Made by a program: the position numbers and the translations under genes. Under the pieces are notes generated by a model. The model was not told the DNA's origin, did not search any database, and saw only the letters and a list, made by a program, of their open reading frames with translations. DNA of 64,000 nucleotides from AP-15 sp963775875 (GTDB lineage: Bacteria; Pseudomonadota; Alphaproteobacteria; ATCC43930; CGMCC-115725): positions 1 to 64,000 of the forward strand of contig CAVZKP010000028.1 in the NCBI GenBank assembly GCA_963775875.1, written 5' to 3'. Positions 49,172 to 60,158 of the stretch are shown one piece after another (the stretch's first letter is position 1; each line of letters begins with the position of its first letter).

Positions 49172-50034
49172 ACTTCCGCACCTGGGCTTCTCGCGCGATC
49201 GAGGATTTCCGCCGGCTGCACGCCGGCCACGCGCATTGCCCGGATCGTCAGCGCGTGGTCGCGTTTGGCGAGGCGGCGGCCGGTCGCGTCGGTCAGTAGC
49301 GGGTGGTGGCGATAGCGCGGTGTCGGCAGGCCCAGCAGAGCCTGCAGCAGGCGATGGAGATGCGTCGCCGGCGCCAGATCGTCGCCGCGGGTGACCAGCG
49401 ACACCCCCTGGCTCGCGTCGTCGACGGTCACCGCCAGGTGATAGCTCGCCGGTATCTTCTTGCGCGCCAGGACGACATCGCCGAGCCCCGCCGGGTCGGC
49501 CCGAACCCGGTGCTCCCCGCCGCTTTCCTCGACCCAGTCGAGCGGGCCGGCGATGGCCAGCGCATGGGCAAGATCGAGCCGCAGGGCAAAGTCGAGCCCG
49601 GCGTCCAGCTTCTCGCCGCGCTCGGCCGGATCGAGCCGCCGGCAGACGCCCGGATAGGGCGGCCCTGGCTCGCCCTGCGGCGCGCCGCCGGCCCGCGCGA
49701 TCTCGGCCTGGATCTCGCGCCGGGTACAAAAGCACGGGTATAGCACTCCGATCGCCGCGAGCCGGTCGAGCGCCCGGCGATACTCGTCGAAATGCTCGGA
49801 CTGGCGGCGCACCTCTCCGTCCCAGCCGAGCCCCAGCCAGGCCAGATCGTCACGGATCGCCTCGGCGTATTCATCGCGGCAGCGCTCTCGATCGATATCC
49901 TCGAGCCGCAACAGAAACCGCCCGCCGGCAGCGCGCGCCGCCCGCCACCCTTCCAGCGCCGAGCGGACATGGCCCAGATGCAGATACCCGGTCGGGCTTG
50001 GGGCGAACCGCGTCACCACCGGGGCGCCGGTCAT
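49168..50034 (-). CDS. gluQ: Glutamyl-Q tRNA(Asp) synthetase
   Basis: A shortened glutamyl-tRNA synthetase that attaches glutamate to queuosine in the anticodon of tRNA(Asp). The 288-residue product has only the catalytic core: RFAPSPTGYLHLGHVRSALEGW (HIGH motif as HLGH), LRLEDIDRERCRDEY, the zinc site CFC..Y..C (YPCFCTRREI, YPGVCR) and RLAKRDHA (KMSKS equivalent). The anticodon-binding half is absent, as expected for YadB-type enzymes. The start is ATG 50034 (MTGAPVVTRFAP). It is divergent from the carboxylesterase gene. Confidence 0.93.
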   Translation of the reverse strand: MTGAPVVTRFAPSPTGYLHLGHVRSALEGWRAARAAGGRFLLRLEDIDRERCRDEYAEAIRDDLAWLGLGWDGEVRRQSEHFDEYRRALDRLAAIGVLYPCFCTRREIQAEIARAGGAPQGEPGPPYPGVCRRLDPAERGEKLDAGLDFALRLDLAHALAIAGPLDWVEESGGEHRVRADPAGLGDVVLARKKIPASYHLAVTVDDASQGVSLVTRGDDLAPATHLHRLLQALLGLPTPRYRHHPLLTDATGRRLAKRDHALTIRAMRVAGVQPAEILDRARSPGAEV

Positions 50035-50117
50035 CGCTATCGCCGCCGCGGATGACAGCGGGCCGGTCTTTCGGCTATGCCTAAGCGCTTGCGCCGGCTT
50101 TTTGAAAGACCGCACCG

Positions 50118-50783
50118 ATGATGTCCAAACTGTCCGGACCGTCCCGGCCGCCCGCCTCCGGTGGCAAGCCCGGCCGTCTGGTGATCCTGCTGCACGGGCT
50201 TGGGGCCGATGGCAACGATCTGATCGGGCTCGCCCCCTATTGGGCGCCGCTGCTGCCCGAGGCCGAGTTCCTGTCGCCGAATGCGCCATTCCCGTGCGAC
50301 ATGGCGCCCTATGGCTACCAATGGTACAGTTCGCAGGATCGCAGCCCGGCGGCGCAGCTGGCCGGGGTGCGGGCGGCGGCGCCGATCCTCGACGCCTTTA
50401 TCGACGAGGCGCTGGCCGAGCGCGGGCTCGACGACAGCGCCCTGGCGCTGGTCGGCTTTTCGCAGGGCTCGGTCATGTCGCTCTATCTCGGACCGCGGCG
50501 GGCACAACCGGCGGCCGGCATTGTCGGCTATTCCGGCCGGCTGGTCGCTCCCGAATTGCTGCCGGGCGAGCTGCGCTCGCGGCCGCGCATCCTGATCGTG
50601 CACGGCACCGAGGACCCGCTCGTCCCCTTTACCGCACTCGCCGAGGCCGAAGCCGGCCTCAAAGCTGCCGGCATCCCGGTGGAAAGCCTGGCCTGCCCCG
50701 GCATCGGTCATTCGATTGACGAGCACGGATTGCGGGCCGCCGGCCACTTTCTCAGGGATGTGCTTGCGGAAACGACGTCTTGA
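50118..50783 (+). CDS. Phospholipase/carboxylesterase-family alpha/beta hydrolase
   Basis: 221 residues, YpfH/acyl-protein thioesterase-like group. The oxyanion motif is LLHGLGADGNDL. The catalytic triad is Ser115 (GFSQGS), Asp166 (GTEDPLVP) and His198 (GIGHSI). It is a cytoplasmic serine esterase on short acyl esters; the natural substrate is unknown. ATG 50118 or 50121 may start it. Its last 32 bases overlap the 3' end of the TlpA-like gene on the other strand. Confidence 0.9.
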   Translation: MMSKLSGPSRPPASGGKPGRLVILLHGLGADGNDLIGLAPYWAPLLPEAEFLSPNAPFPCDMAPYGYQWYSSQDRSPAAQLAGVRAAAPILDAFIDEALAERGLDDSALALVGFSQGSVMSLYLGPRRAQPAAGIVGYSGRLVAPELLPGELRSRPRILIVHGTEDPLVPFTALAEAEAGLKAAGIPVESLACPGIGHSIDEHGLRAAGHFLRDVLAETTS

Positions 50784-51334
50784 TCAACTCGTCGCGCGCC
50801 AGCAACGGGTCGAGGATCGCCAGCATCTTTGGCGAATCCCATTCCGCCCCGCCTTCGACCCGGCCGAGCACGCGTCCCTGCCGATCGATCAGAAAGCTGG
50901 TCGGCAAACCGTCGACCTTGAACGCGCGCCCCACCGCGCTGTCCGGGTCGAGATAGGTCTTGACGGCCTTGAGCCCGAATGTGGCGACAAACGGCGCCAC
51001 GGCCTTGCTGCCGCCGCGATCCTCGGATATCGCCAGGATTGCGATCTTGTCGCCGAGGCGGGTTTGCAGCCGCTCGAGCGACGGCATCTCCTGGCGGCAC
51101 GGCGCGCACCAGGTAGCCCAGAGGTTGACCAGAACGAGCCTGCCGGTGAAATCGGAAAGGCTGAGGTTCCTTCCCGCCGCATCGGCGAAGCTGACCGTCG
51201 GGGCGCGCCAGGGCGGCTTGGCCGGGATGAATTCGCCCAATGGAGTCTGCCCGTTCGAAATCAGCTCGCGCCGCCGAAGCGAGCCCCGGCAAAACCAGCA
51301 GCAAGGCCAGCAAGAGAGCCCGGCCCGATCTCAC
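50752..51334 (-). CDS. TlpA/ResA-like thioredoxin, periplasmic, one frameshift
   Basis: A thiol-disulfide protein of the TlpA/ResA group, about 193 residues. The GTG at 51334 (AAGGAGGAC upstream) opens a signal peptide (SGRALLLALLLVLPGLASAARA). One surplus base near 51243 then moves the rest into the main frame (GEFIPAKPPWRAPTVSFADA). The redox motif is NLWATWCAPCRQEMPSLERL, and the cis-proline segment GLPTSFLIDRQGRV follows. Length is 3n+1 bases. It is divergent from argH with 33 bases between the starts, an arrangement frequent in alphaproteobacteria. Its role may be cytochrome maturation or general thiol reduction. Confidence 0.87.
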
Positions 51335-51367
51335 CTTGTCCTCCTTGCGCCGCCGTCTTGCCGAGCC

Positions 51368-52781
51368 ATGAGCGGCGTCAAGAAACCTGGCGAGAGCGCA
51401 GCGAATGCGCAATGGGGCGGCCGTTTCACCGCAGGGCCGGCCGAGATCATGCGCCATATCAATGCCTCGATCGATTTCGACCGGCGACTGTGGGCCGAGG
51501 ACATCGACGGCTCCAAGGCGCATTGCGCGATGCTGGTCGACACAGAACATTCTGTCGGCGGAAGATGGCGCGGCAATCGCCGCCGGTCTAGAGCAAATCC
51601 GGGCGGAAATCGAAAGCGGCAGCTTTGTCTTCAGCGACGCGCATGAGGACATTCACATGAATGTCGAGGCGCGCCTCGCCGAATTGATCGGGCCGGTTGC
51701 CGGCCGGCTTCATACCGCGCGCTCGCGCAACGATCAGGTCGCGACCGATCTGCGGCTGTGGCTGCGCGCGGCGATCGACCGCCTCGACAGCGCGATGCGC
51801 GCGTTGCAGCAGGCGCTGATCGACCGGGCCGAGAGCGAAGCCGATACGGTAATGCCCGGCTTCACCCATCTCCAGATCGCCCAGCCGGTGACCTTCGGCC
51901 ACCATCTGATGGCCTATGTCGAAATGATCGGGCGCGATCGCGGCCGGCTCGCCGATTGCCGGCGCCGGCTGAACGAATCGCCGCTGGGGGCTGCGGCGCT
52001 GGCCGGCACCTCGTTTCCGATCGACCGCGAAGCGACCGCCGTGGCGTTGGGCTTCGACCGTCCGGCGGCAAATTCGCTCGATGCTGTCTCCGACCGCGAT
52101 TTCGCGATCGAATTCCTGGCTGCGGCGGCGCTGGCCGGCACCCATCTGTCGCGTTTTGCCGAGGAGATCGTGATCTGGTGCAGCGAAGGGTTCGGTTTTG
52201 TCGCGCTGAGCGACGCCTTCACCACCGGCAGCTCGATCATGCCGCAAAAGCGCAACCCCGATGCGGCCGAGCTGGTCCGGGCCAAGACCGGCCGGCTCAA
52301 CGGCGCGCTGATCGCGCTGCTGACGGTGATGAAGGGTCTGCCGCTCGCCTATGGCAAGGACATGCAGGAGGACAAGGTTCCGGTGTTCGAGGCCGCCGAC
52401 ACGCTCGAACTGTGTCTCGCCGCGACGACCGGGATGGTGCGCGATCTGCGGCCGAACCACGAGCGCCTGCGCGCGGCGGCCGGGCGCGGCTTTGCGACCG
52501 CGACCGACCTCGCCGACTGGCTGGTGCGGGTCGCCGGCCTGCCGTTCCGCCAGGCGCACCACGCCACCGGACGCATCGTCAAGCGCGCCGAGGAAATCGG
52601 TTGCACCCTCGCCGAGCTGCCGTTCGCCGAGCTGCTCGCGGTCGAGCCGGCGATCACCGGCGCGGTCTACGACGTGCTCGACCCGGAGCGCTCGGTTGCC
52701 AGCCGAACCAGCTTTGGCGGCACCGCCCCCGGGCAAGTCCGCGCCGCCGTCGCCGCCGCGCGCAAGCGGTTTCTCGAATGA
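51368..52781 (+). CDS. argH: Argininosuccinate lyase, one frameshift
   Basis: Last step of arginine synthesis: splits argininosuccinate to arginine and fumarate. About 470 residues. Motifs are WGGRFTAGPAEIM near the N-terminus, HMNVEARL, RSRNDQVATDLRLW, PGFTHLQIAQPVTFGHH (catalytic His) and the family signature GSSIMPQKRNPDAAEL. The ATG at 51368 lies in a different frame from the bulk. One surplus base near 51543 (AMLVDQNILSAEDGAAI when removed) explains it, and the total is 3n+1 bases. The stop overlaps the lptM start, followed by lysA and a TIGR02302 gene as one operon. Confidence 0.94.
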
Positions 52782-52948
52782 TTCGACGCCGATGCCAGCC
52801 CTCCGCCCTCCGGCTGGGCCGATCCCTCGCGATCCTCGCCCTCTTCTTGGCCCTGGCGCTGCAATTGGCCGGCTGCGGCAAAAAGGGTCCGCCGACCCCG
52901 CCGCCGGGCGCGCCCAACACCTATCCGCGGTCCTACCCGCGTGAGTGA
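52778..52948 (+). CDS. lptM: Small lipoprotein LptM (YifL-like)
   Basis: A 56-residue lipoprotein. The signal helix (LAILALFLALALQLAGC) ends in the lipobox LAGC, followed at once by GKKGPPTPPPGA, the hallmark of the YifL/LptM family. In E. coli LptM binds the LptD-BamA assembly and helps LptD mature in the outer membrane. ATG 52778 overlaps the argH stop (ATGA). The lysA start lies just before its own stop. This argH-lptM-lysA order is common in alphaproteobacteria. Confidence 0.88.
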   Translation: MIRRRCQPSALRLGRSLAILALFLALALQLAGCGKKGPPTPPPGAPNTYPRSYPRE

Positions 52949-54258
52949 GTTCTTTTCCCATCGCGGCGGCGAACTGCACGCCGAGGACGTGCCGATCGCC
53001 CGGATCGCCGCGGCGGTCGGGACCCCGTTCTATGTCTACTCGACGGCGTCGTTCGCGCGCGCAATACCGCCGCTTTGCCGAGGCGTTCGCCGATCAGCCG
53101 CCGCTGATCTGCTATGCGGTCAAGGCGAATTCGAACCTCGCCGTGCTGCGCCTGTTCGCCGGGCTCGGCGCCGGCGCCGATGTCGTCTCCGAGGGCGAGC
53201 TGCGCCGTGCCCTCGCCGCCGGCGTGCCGCCCGAGCGCATCGTCTTTTCCGGCGTCGGCAAGACCTCGCAGGAAATGGCGGCGGCGCTCGCCGCCGGCAT
53301 CCATCAGATCAACGTCGAGTCGGTTTCGGAGCTGCGCCGGCTCAGCGCCGTCGCCACCGAACTCGGCCGGACCGCGCCGGTGGCGCTGCGCATCAATCCG
53401 GATGTCGATGCGCTGACCCACGCCAAGATCGCGACCGGCAAAAAGGAGAACAAGTTCGGCATCGAGCTCGCCGAGGCAGCGGCGGCCTATCGGCTGGCCG
53501 CCTCGCTGCCCGGTATCGCGCCCCTGGGGCTCGCCGTCCATATCGGCTCGCAGGCCGGCGGGCTCGGGCCGTTCCGCGAAGCCTTCACCCGGCTGGCCGT
53601 CCTGGTACGCGCGCTGCGGGCGGGCGGGCTCGCGGTCGCCGGCGTCGATCTCGGCGGCGGCCTCGGCATCCGCTACCGCGACGAACAGCCGCCCGAAATG
53701 GCCGATTATGCGAAGATGGTCCGCGAGATCTTCGCGCCCCTCGATCTCGCCCTCGCTTTCGAGCCGGGGCGGGTGCTGGCGGGTCCGGCCGGGGTGCTCG
53801 TCACCCGCGTGCTTTATATCAAAAACGCGCCGGGCAAGCGGTTCGTCATCGTCGATGCGGCGATGAACGATCTGATCCGCCCGGCGCTCTACGACGCGTG
53901 GCACGAGATCCTGCCGGTCCGTCTCCCGGAGCCTGGCACGCGGCATTTCCCGGCCGACGTCGTCGGCCCGGTCTGCGAAACCGGCGACACCTTCGCCGTC
54001 GATCGCGATCTGCCAGCATTGGACGAGGACGACCTCGTCGCCTTCACCGCCGCCGGCGCCTATGGCGCGGTCATGAGCTCGACCTACAACAGCCGCCTGC
54101 TGGTGCCGGAAATATTGGTCGCCGGCGACCGTTTCGACGTGATCCGGGCGCGGCCGAGCTATCGGGAATTGCTGTCGCTGGATACAATTCCGGACTGGCT
54201 CGGGGCCCGGCTCGAGGACGGCGTCCCCGACCCGGCAGGGAAGCGAGGTGCCGCATGA
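52941..54258 (+). CDS. lysA: Diaminopimelate decarboxylase, one frameshift
   Basis: Last step of lysine synthesis. A PLP enzyme of about 438 residues with an alanine-racemase-like barrel. The PLP lysine is in ICYAVKANSN. HIGSQ, GVDLGGGLG, EPGRVLAGPAG (phosphate-binding) and VGPVCETGD (active-site Cys from the partner subunit) follow. The GTG at 52941 (MSEFFSHRGGELHAEDVPIA) lies in another frame from the main part; one surplus base near 53065 (FARQYRRFAEAF when removed) joins them. Length is 3n+1 bases. It overlaps lptM and is followed, with a four-base overlap, by the TIGR02302 gene. Confidence 0.94.
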
Positions 54259-56729
54259 TCGCCCGCCCGGAAGATCCCCCCATCGAGTTTGCCGCTCCGT
54301 TTGCGGCACGGCTGCGCCTCGCCCGCGCCGCGCTGCTGTGGGAACGGGTCTGGCCCGCCTGCTGGCCGGCGCTCGCGATTCTCGGCTCCTTCCTCGTCCT
54401 CGCCCTGTTCAACCTGCTGCCGCTGCTGCCGGGCCTCGCCCACGCCGCGGTGCTGCTTGGCCTTCGGCGCCGGTTTTCTGCTGGTCCTTGCCGCGGGGTT
54501 CCGGGGCGTCGTGCTCCCCGACCGTACCGCCGCCCGCCGCCATATCGAGCGCGCGAGCGGGCTTGCGCACCGCCCGCTGGAGGCGCTTGCCGACCGGCCG
54601 GCGATGCCGCTCGACCCGCAGGCGGCGCAGCTCTGGGAGGCGCACCGGCGGCGCATGCAGGCGCTGGCGCGCCGGCTGCGGATCGGGATGCCCGCCGCCG
54701 GGCTTGCCGCCCGCGACCCGTGGGGCTTGCGGGCGGTGCTGGCGATGCTGCTGCTGATCGGCGCGATCGATGCCGGCGGCGATTGGCGCGACCGCCTGGT
54801 GCGCGCGGTGACGCCGAGCCTCGAAGGCGGCCCGCCGGCGATCGCCGCCAGTCTCGACATCTGGGTCACCCCGCCCGAATATACCGGGCTTCCGCCGCTA
54901 TTCCTGCGCGCGGAGAACCGGCAGACGATCCCGGTCCCGACCGGCAGCAAGCTGCTCGCTCAGGTGCATGGTGGAGGGTCTCCACCGCTTCTGGCGATCG
55001 ATAGCGCGGCGAGCGAGTTTGCCACGATCGACAAGCAGGATTTTCGCGCCCAGGCGACCTTGACCGCGGGCAAGCGGGTCGAGGTCTCGCAGGCCGGGAC
55101 CGTGCTCGGCAGCTGGCCGATCCGGATCATCCCCGACCATCCGCCGGTCGTCGCCTTCGCCAAACCGCCGGCAACGACGGCCCGGCAGGCGCTGCGGATC
55201 GACTATCAGGCGGCGGATGATTATGGGGTGGAAAGCGTCAAGGCGGTGATCCGCCGCCCGGGGCAACCGGCGGCAAACCCGGCGGAGAAATCGAGCTCGA
55301 TCTGCCGCTGCCCGGGCTGCATCTGAAGCAGGCGCAGGCGACCAGCTATCACGATCTGACGCCGCATCCCTGGGCCGGGCTGCCGGTCGAAATCCGGCTC
55401 GTCGCCAAGGACGCGCTGGGGCAGACCGGGGAGAGCGAGCCGGTGCGGATCAAGCTGCCGGAACGCGTCTTCACCAACCCGGTCGCACGGGCGATCATCG
55501 AGCAGCGCAGGGAACTGGCGGCCGACCCCGGTTCGCGCCTCGCGGTGGCCGAGATCCTCGGCGATCTGCGCTCGCGACCGGAGCTCTACCGCAATGACCT
55601 GGTCGTGTTTCTCGGCCTTCGCGTCGCCCAGGAGCGGCTGCGGCTGCACGACGACGCGGCGGCGATCGCCCAGGTCGAGCAGCTGCTGTGGGACACGGCG
55701 CTGCGCATCGAGGACGGGCAAGCCTCATTGGCCCAGAACGAGCTGCGGCGGTTGCAGCAGCAATTGCAGGACGCGCTGGCGAAAAACGCGCCGGACCGCG
55801 AGATCGACCGCCTGATGAGCGAGCTGAAGCAGGCGCTCGACCGCTATTTGCAGGCGCTCGCGGCAAACCAGGCGCGCAATCCGCAGCCGGGCCAGCCGCC
55901 GAGCGACCAGCCGCGGCAGGCGCTGACCAGCCGCGACCTGGAACGCATGCTCGACCGCGCCGCCGAGCTGGCGCGCAGCGGCGCTCGCGACCAGGCGCGC
56001 CAACTATTGTCCCAGCTGCAAAACATGCTCGAAAATCTGCGTCTGGCCCGCCCGGGACAGATGCAGCAGCAGGAGTCCGGCGAGGCGCAGCAGATGATGC
56101 AGGGCATGCGCGAGCTGATGCAGCGGCAGCAGCAGCTGCTCGATCACAGCTTCCGCGCCCAGCAACAGGCCGAGGAGGGGCAGATGGGGGTTCCCGGCGG
56201 CCAGAACGGGAGCCAGCCGAATGGGGGCGGCGATAGCGGCGACACGGCGCGGCAGCAGGAGGCGCTGCGCCATGCGCTGGGCGAGATGATGCGGCGGATG
56301 GGCGATGGGCTCGGTCAGATCCCGGACCCGCTGGGCCGTGCCGAGCGGGCGATGCACGACGCGGTGCAGGCGTTGCGCGGCGGCCGGCCCGGCGCGGCGA
56401 TCGGGCCGCAGACCGACGCGCTCGATCAACTGCAGCAGGCGGCGCGCGAATTCGCCCGGCAGATGCAGCAGCGCCTGGGCAACGCCTGGGGCGAGCCCGC
56501 CGATCGCGGCGACGGAACCGGCCAGCCGCGGGAACGGGGCGAGCGCGACCCGCTCGGCCGGCCGACGGCCAATAGCGGCGCCTACGATCAGGGGGACGTC
56601 AAGATCCCGGATCAGGACACGATGGACAAGGCCCGTCAGATCCTCGACGAGTTGCGCCGTCGCGCCGGCGAGACCTATCGGCCGCAGATCGAGCGCGACT
56701 ATATCGACCGGCTGCTGCGGCAGTTTTGA
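54255..56729 (+). CDS. TIGR02302/DUF4175-family membrane protein, two frameshifts
   Basis: A large protein of about 825 residues, found next to lysA in many alphaproteobacteria, function unknown. Two membrane helices near residues 30-85 (PALAILGSFLVLALFNLL and AGFLLVLAAGF), a third near 165 (LRAVLAMLLLIGAID), then an exported-type beta domain (LDIWVTPPEYTG, PDHPPVVAFAKPP), then a Gln-rich helical region (about 420-720) with many QQ and M-Q repeats. A surplus base near 54463 and a missing base near 55272 change the frame twice; the length returns to 3n. This is the one place where I see a clear deletion. ATG 54255 overlaps the lysA stop. Confidence 0.85.
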
Positions 56730-56829
56730 GCGCGCGGCGGCGCCAAATCGCCGCACCGGATCGGCGCCGGGCGGCCCGACCGGGCCTGCGCCCGGATCTG
56801 GTCGCGGACCATCGGGACCCCGAACCGGA

Positions 56830-57705
56830 TCAGAGAAAATCTCTGATCAAATCGAGAAATGCGTCGAGCCGGTCGTGATGCACCCAGTGGCCGGCGTTGT
56901 CGAAGGTGACCACCCTGGCGGCGCGGAAGTGCCGCACCCGCCCGTCATCGGCCGGGTTCGAGGCCCAGCTTTCCCGGCCGTAGACCAGCAAAGTCGGACA
57001 GGCGATATGGCTCCACAATTCCTCGATTTCGGCGATCGTCATTTCATAGGGCAGCTCGGCGCGCACGTAATTGTCGAATTTCCAGCTATAGGTGCCGTCC
57101 TCGTTCTGATTGACCCCGTGCTGGGTCAGATGGCGCGCCTGCTCGGGTGACAGATGCTGGTTTTCTTCCTGCATCCGGCGGAATGCGTCCTCGATCGATA
57201 AATAGCGGCGCGGCAGCCGGCCGGAGAGCCCGCGCTGCTCGTCGATCCAGCTCTGCATGCGAACCGCAATGCTGCGCTGCCGGCGTTCGCGCACCCGCCG
57301 CGGCGAGGCGCCGAGCCCCTCGATGGCGACGAGCTTGGCGACAAAGTCCGGGTAGATCCCGGCATAGCGCAGCGCGATCACCCCGCCGAGCGAATGGGCG
57401 ACGATGGTGACCGGCGCCAGCTCCTGCTGGTGGATCAGTTGGGCGAGATCATAGACGTAGCCGGCGATCGTGTAGTTGCCGTCGGGCGACCACTGGCTGT
57501 CGCCGTGGCCGCGCAGATCAGGCGCCAGAACGTGCCAGTCGCGCCGCAGGGCGCCGGCGACCCAGTCCCAGTTTCGGCAGTGGTCGCGGCCGCCATGAAC
57601 CAGCAGCAGCGGCGGGGCGCCGGGATTGCCCCAATCGACGTAATGCAGCCTCAGGCGCTGCGAGAAATAGATCCGCGAGGTCGGACCGGAGCTGTCGAGG
57701 GTCAT
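56830..57705 (-). CDS. Alpha/beta hydrolase
   Basis: A 291-residue hydrolase. The oxyanion HG motif is LLLVHGGRDHCRNWD. The nucleophile Ser105 lies in IVAHSLGGV, the acid in the CPTLLVYGRES region, and the histidine in FDNAGHWVHHD. The cap domain is rich in Arg/Gln (residues about 140-190). The substrate is unknown. The start is ATG 57705 (MTLDSSGPTS); upstream in-frame codons exist but lie in a stretch that looks non-coding. An inverted repeat able to act as a terminator on this strand lies 93 bases upstream. Confidence 0.88.
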   Translation of the reverse strand: MTLDSSGPTSRIYFSQRLRLHYVDWGNPGAPPLLLVHGGRDHCRNWDWVAGALRRDWHVLAPDLRGHGDSQWSPDGNYTIAGYVYDLAQLIHQQELAPVTIVAHSLGGVIALRYAGIYPDFVAKLVAIEGLGASPRRVRERRQRSIAVRMQSWIDEQRGLSGRLPRRYLSIEDAFRRMQEENQHLSPEQARHLTQHGVNQNEDGTYSWKFDNYVRAELPYEMTIAEIEELWSHIACPTLLVYGRESWASNPADDGRVRHFRAARVVTFDNAGHWVHHDRLDAFLDLIRDFL

Positions 57706-57797
57706 CCTGGGGTTCCGTGGTTCTTTGATCGCGCGCCGCGACCCTAACGCCGGGCGAGGCCGTCGAAAAGCCGGGTCGACCGGTTTCGACATGCAAA

Positions 57798-58000
57798 GGC
57801 CCCCGCGCGCTCTAAGCGTCGGACGGGGGCCGCTGGTGCGAAGCCGAACTTCGCGCCCAGGCTCGAAGCCCAGGCTATATCTTGGTCTTTATGCTCGGTT
57901 GCCGATGCCAAGCGGTCGGCAACTCGGACTTCCCAGGTGGATTCATGTCGTTGCGGACACCCTCCTGCTGAGTTGACGACGATCAGGATTTAGGGCGCTT
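57798..58000 (-). ncRNA. Possible structured RNA or leader with a terminator hairpin
   Basis: Read on the minus strand, the stretch holds three perfect hairpins in a row: GTTGCCGA..TCGGCAAC (8 pairs), GCGAAG-TTCGG-CTTCGC (6 pairs), and a terminator-like GGCCCCCG..CGGGGGCC (57798-57831) followed by TTTGC. A short open frame of 23 codons (MNPPGKSELPTAW..) lies before them. It could be a small RNA, or a leader attenuating the hydrolase gene. I could not match it to a known family; a 6S-like RNA or amino-acid leader are guesses I cannot support. Confidence 0.35.
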
Positions 58001-58071
58001 CGCCGGCGAGGTCAAGGGGTGCGAGCGGCCCGGCGGAGCCCGCAGGCCACAGGTTTCCGGGTTAATTTTTG

Positions 58072-58098
58072 TTAGCACTCGCTATTGAAGAGTGCTAC
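58072..58098. promoter_or_regulatory. CIRCE element (HrcA operator) of groESL
   Basis: TTAGCACTC-N9-GAGTGCTAC matches the CIRCE consensus TTAGCACTC-N9-GAGTGCTAA at all but the last base. It lies 38 bases before the groES start, so HrcA repression of groESL is expected. Confidence 0.92.
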
Positions 58099-58135
58099 AA
58101 GCGGAGCTTACGCAAAATCTCAACGGAGGTACCCC

Positions 58136-58432
58136 GTGACATTTCGACCGTTGCAGGATCGTGTTCTGGTTCGGCGCATCGAGGAAGAAGAGAAAAGCAG
58201 GGGCGGCATCATCATCCCGGATACGGCGCGGGAAAAACCGATGGAAGGCGAGGTTCTCGCCGCCGGGCCGGGCAGCAGGGGCGAGGACGGGAAACTGCAT
58301 CCGCTCGACGTCAAGATCGGCGACCGCGTGCTGTTCGGCAAATGGTCCGGGACCGAGATCAAGATCGACGGCGAGGATCTCGTCGTCATGAAGGAAAGCG
58401 ACATCATGGGTGTCGTTGAAAAGACCGCCTGA
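58136..58432 (+). CDS. groES: Co-chaperonin GroES
   Basis: Seven-fold ring lid of the GroEL folding chamber. The 98-residue product has FRPLQDRVLVRRIEEEEKSRGGIIIPDTA (including the mobile loop), EVLAAGPG, and KIGDRVLFGKWSGTEIKIDGED. GTG 58136 is preceded by GGAGG and is the family start. A CIRCE element lies upstream. The groEL start is 10 bases downstream, so this is the usual groES-groEL operon. Confidence 0.97.
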   Translation: MTFRPLQDRVLVRRIEEEEKSRGGIIIPDTAREKPMEGEVLAAGPGSRGEDGKLHPLDVKIGDRVLFGKWSGTEIKIDGEDLVVMKESDIMGVVEKTA

Positions 58433-58442
58433 GGAGACGATC

Positions 58443-60084
<1,642 letters not shown>

Positions 60085-60106
60085 AACCTGTCGCAGTTCA
60101 CGACCA

Positions 60107-60143
60107 AGGCCGATGCCCCGCGCGGGTGTCGGCCTCTTTTTTT
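60107..60143 (+). terminator. Intrinsic terminator of groESL
   Basis: AGGCCGA..TCGGCCT with an inner GCCCCGCGCGGGTG pairing, followed by CTTTTTTT. It begins 23 bases after the repaired groEL stop. Confidence 0.85.
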
Positions 60144-60158
60144 GCTGACGCCCTGGCC

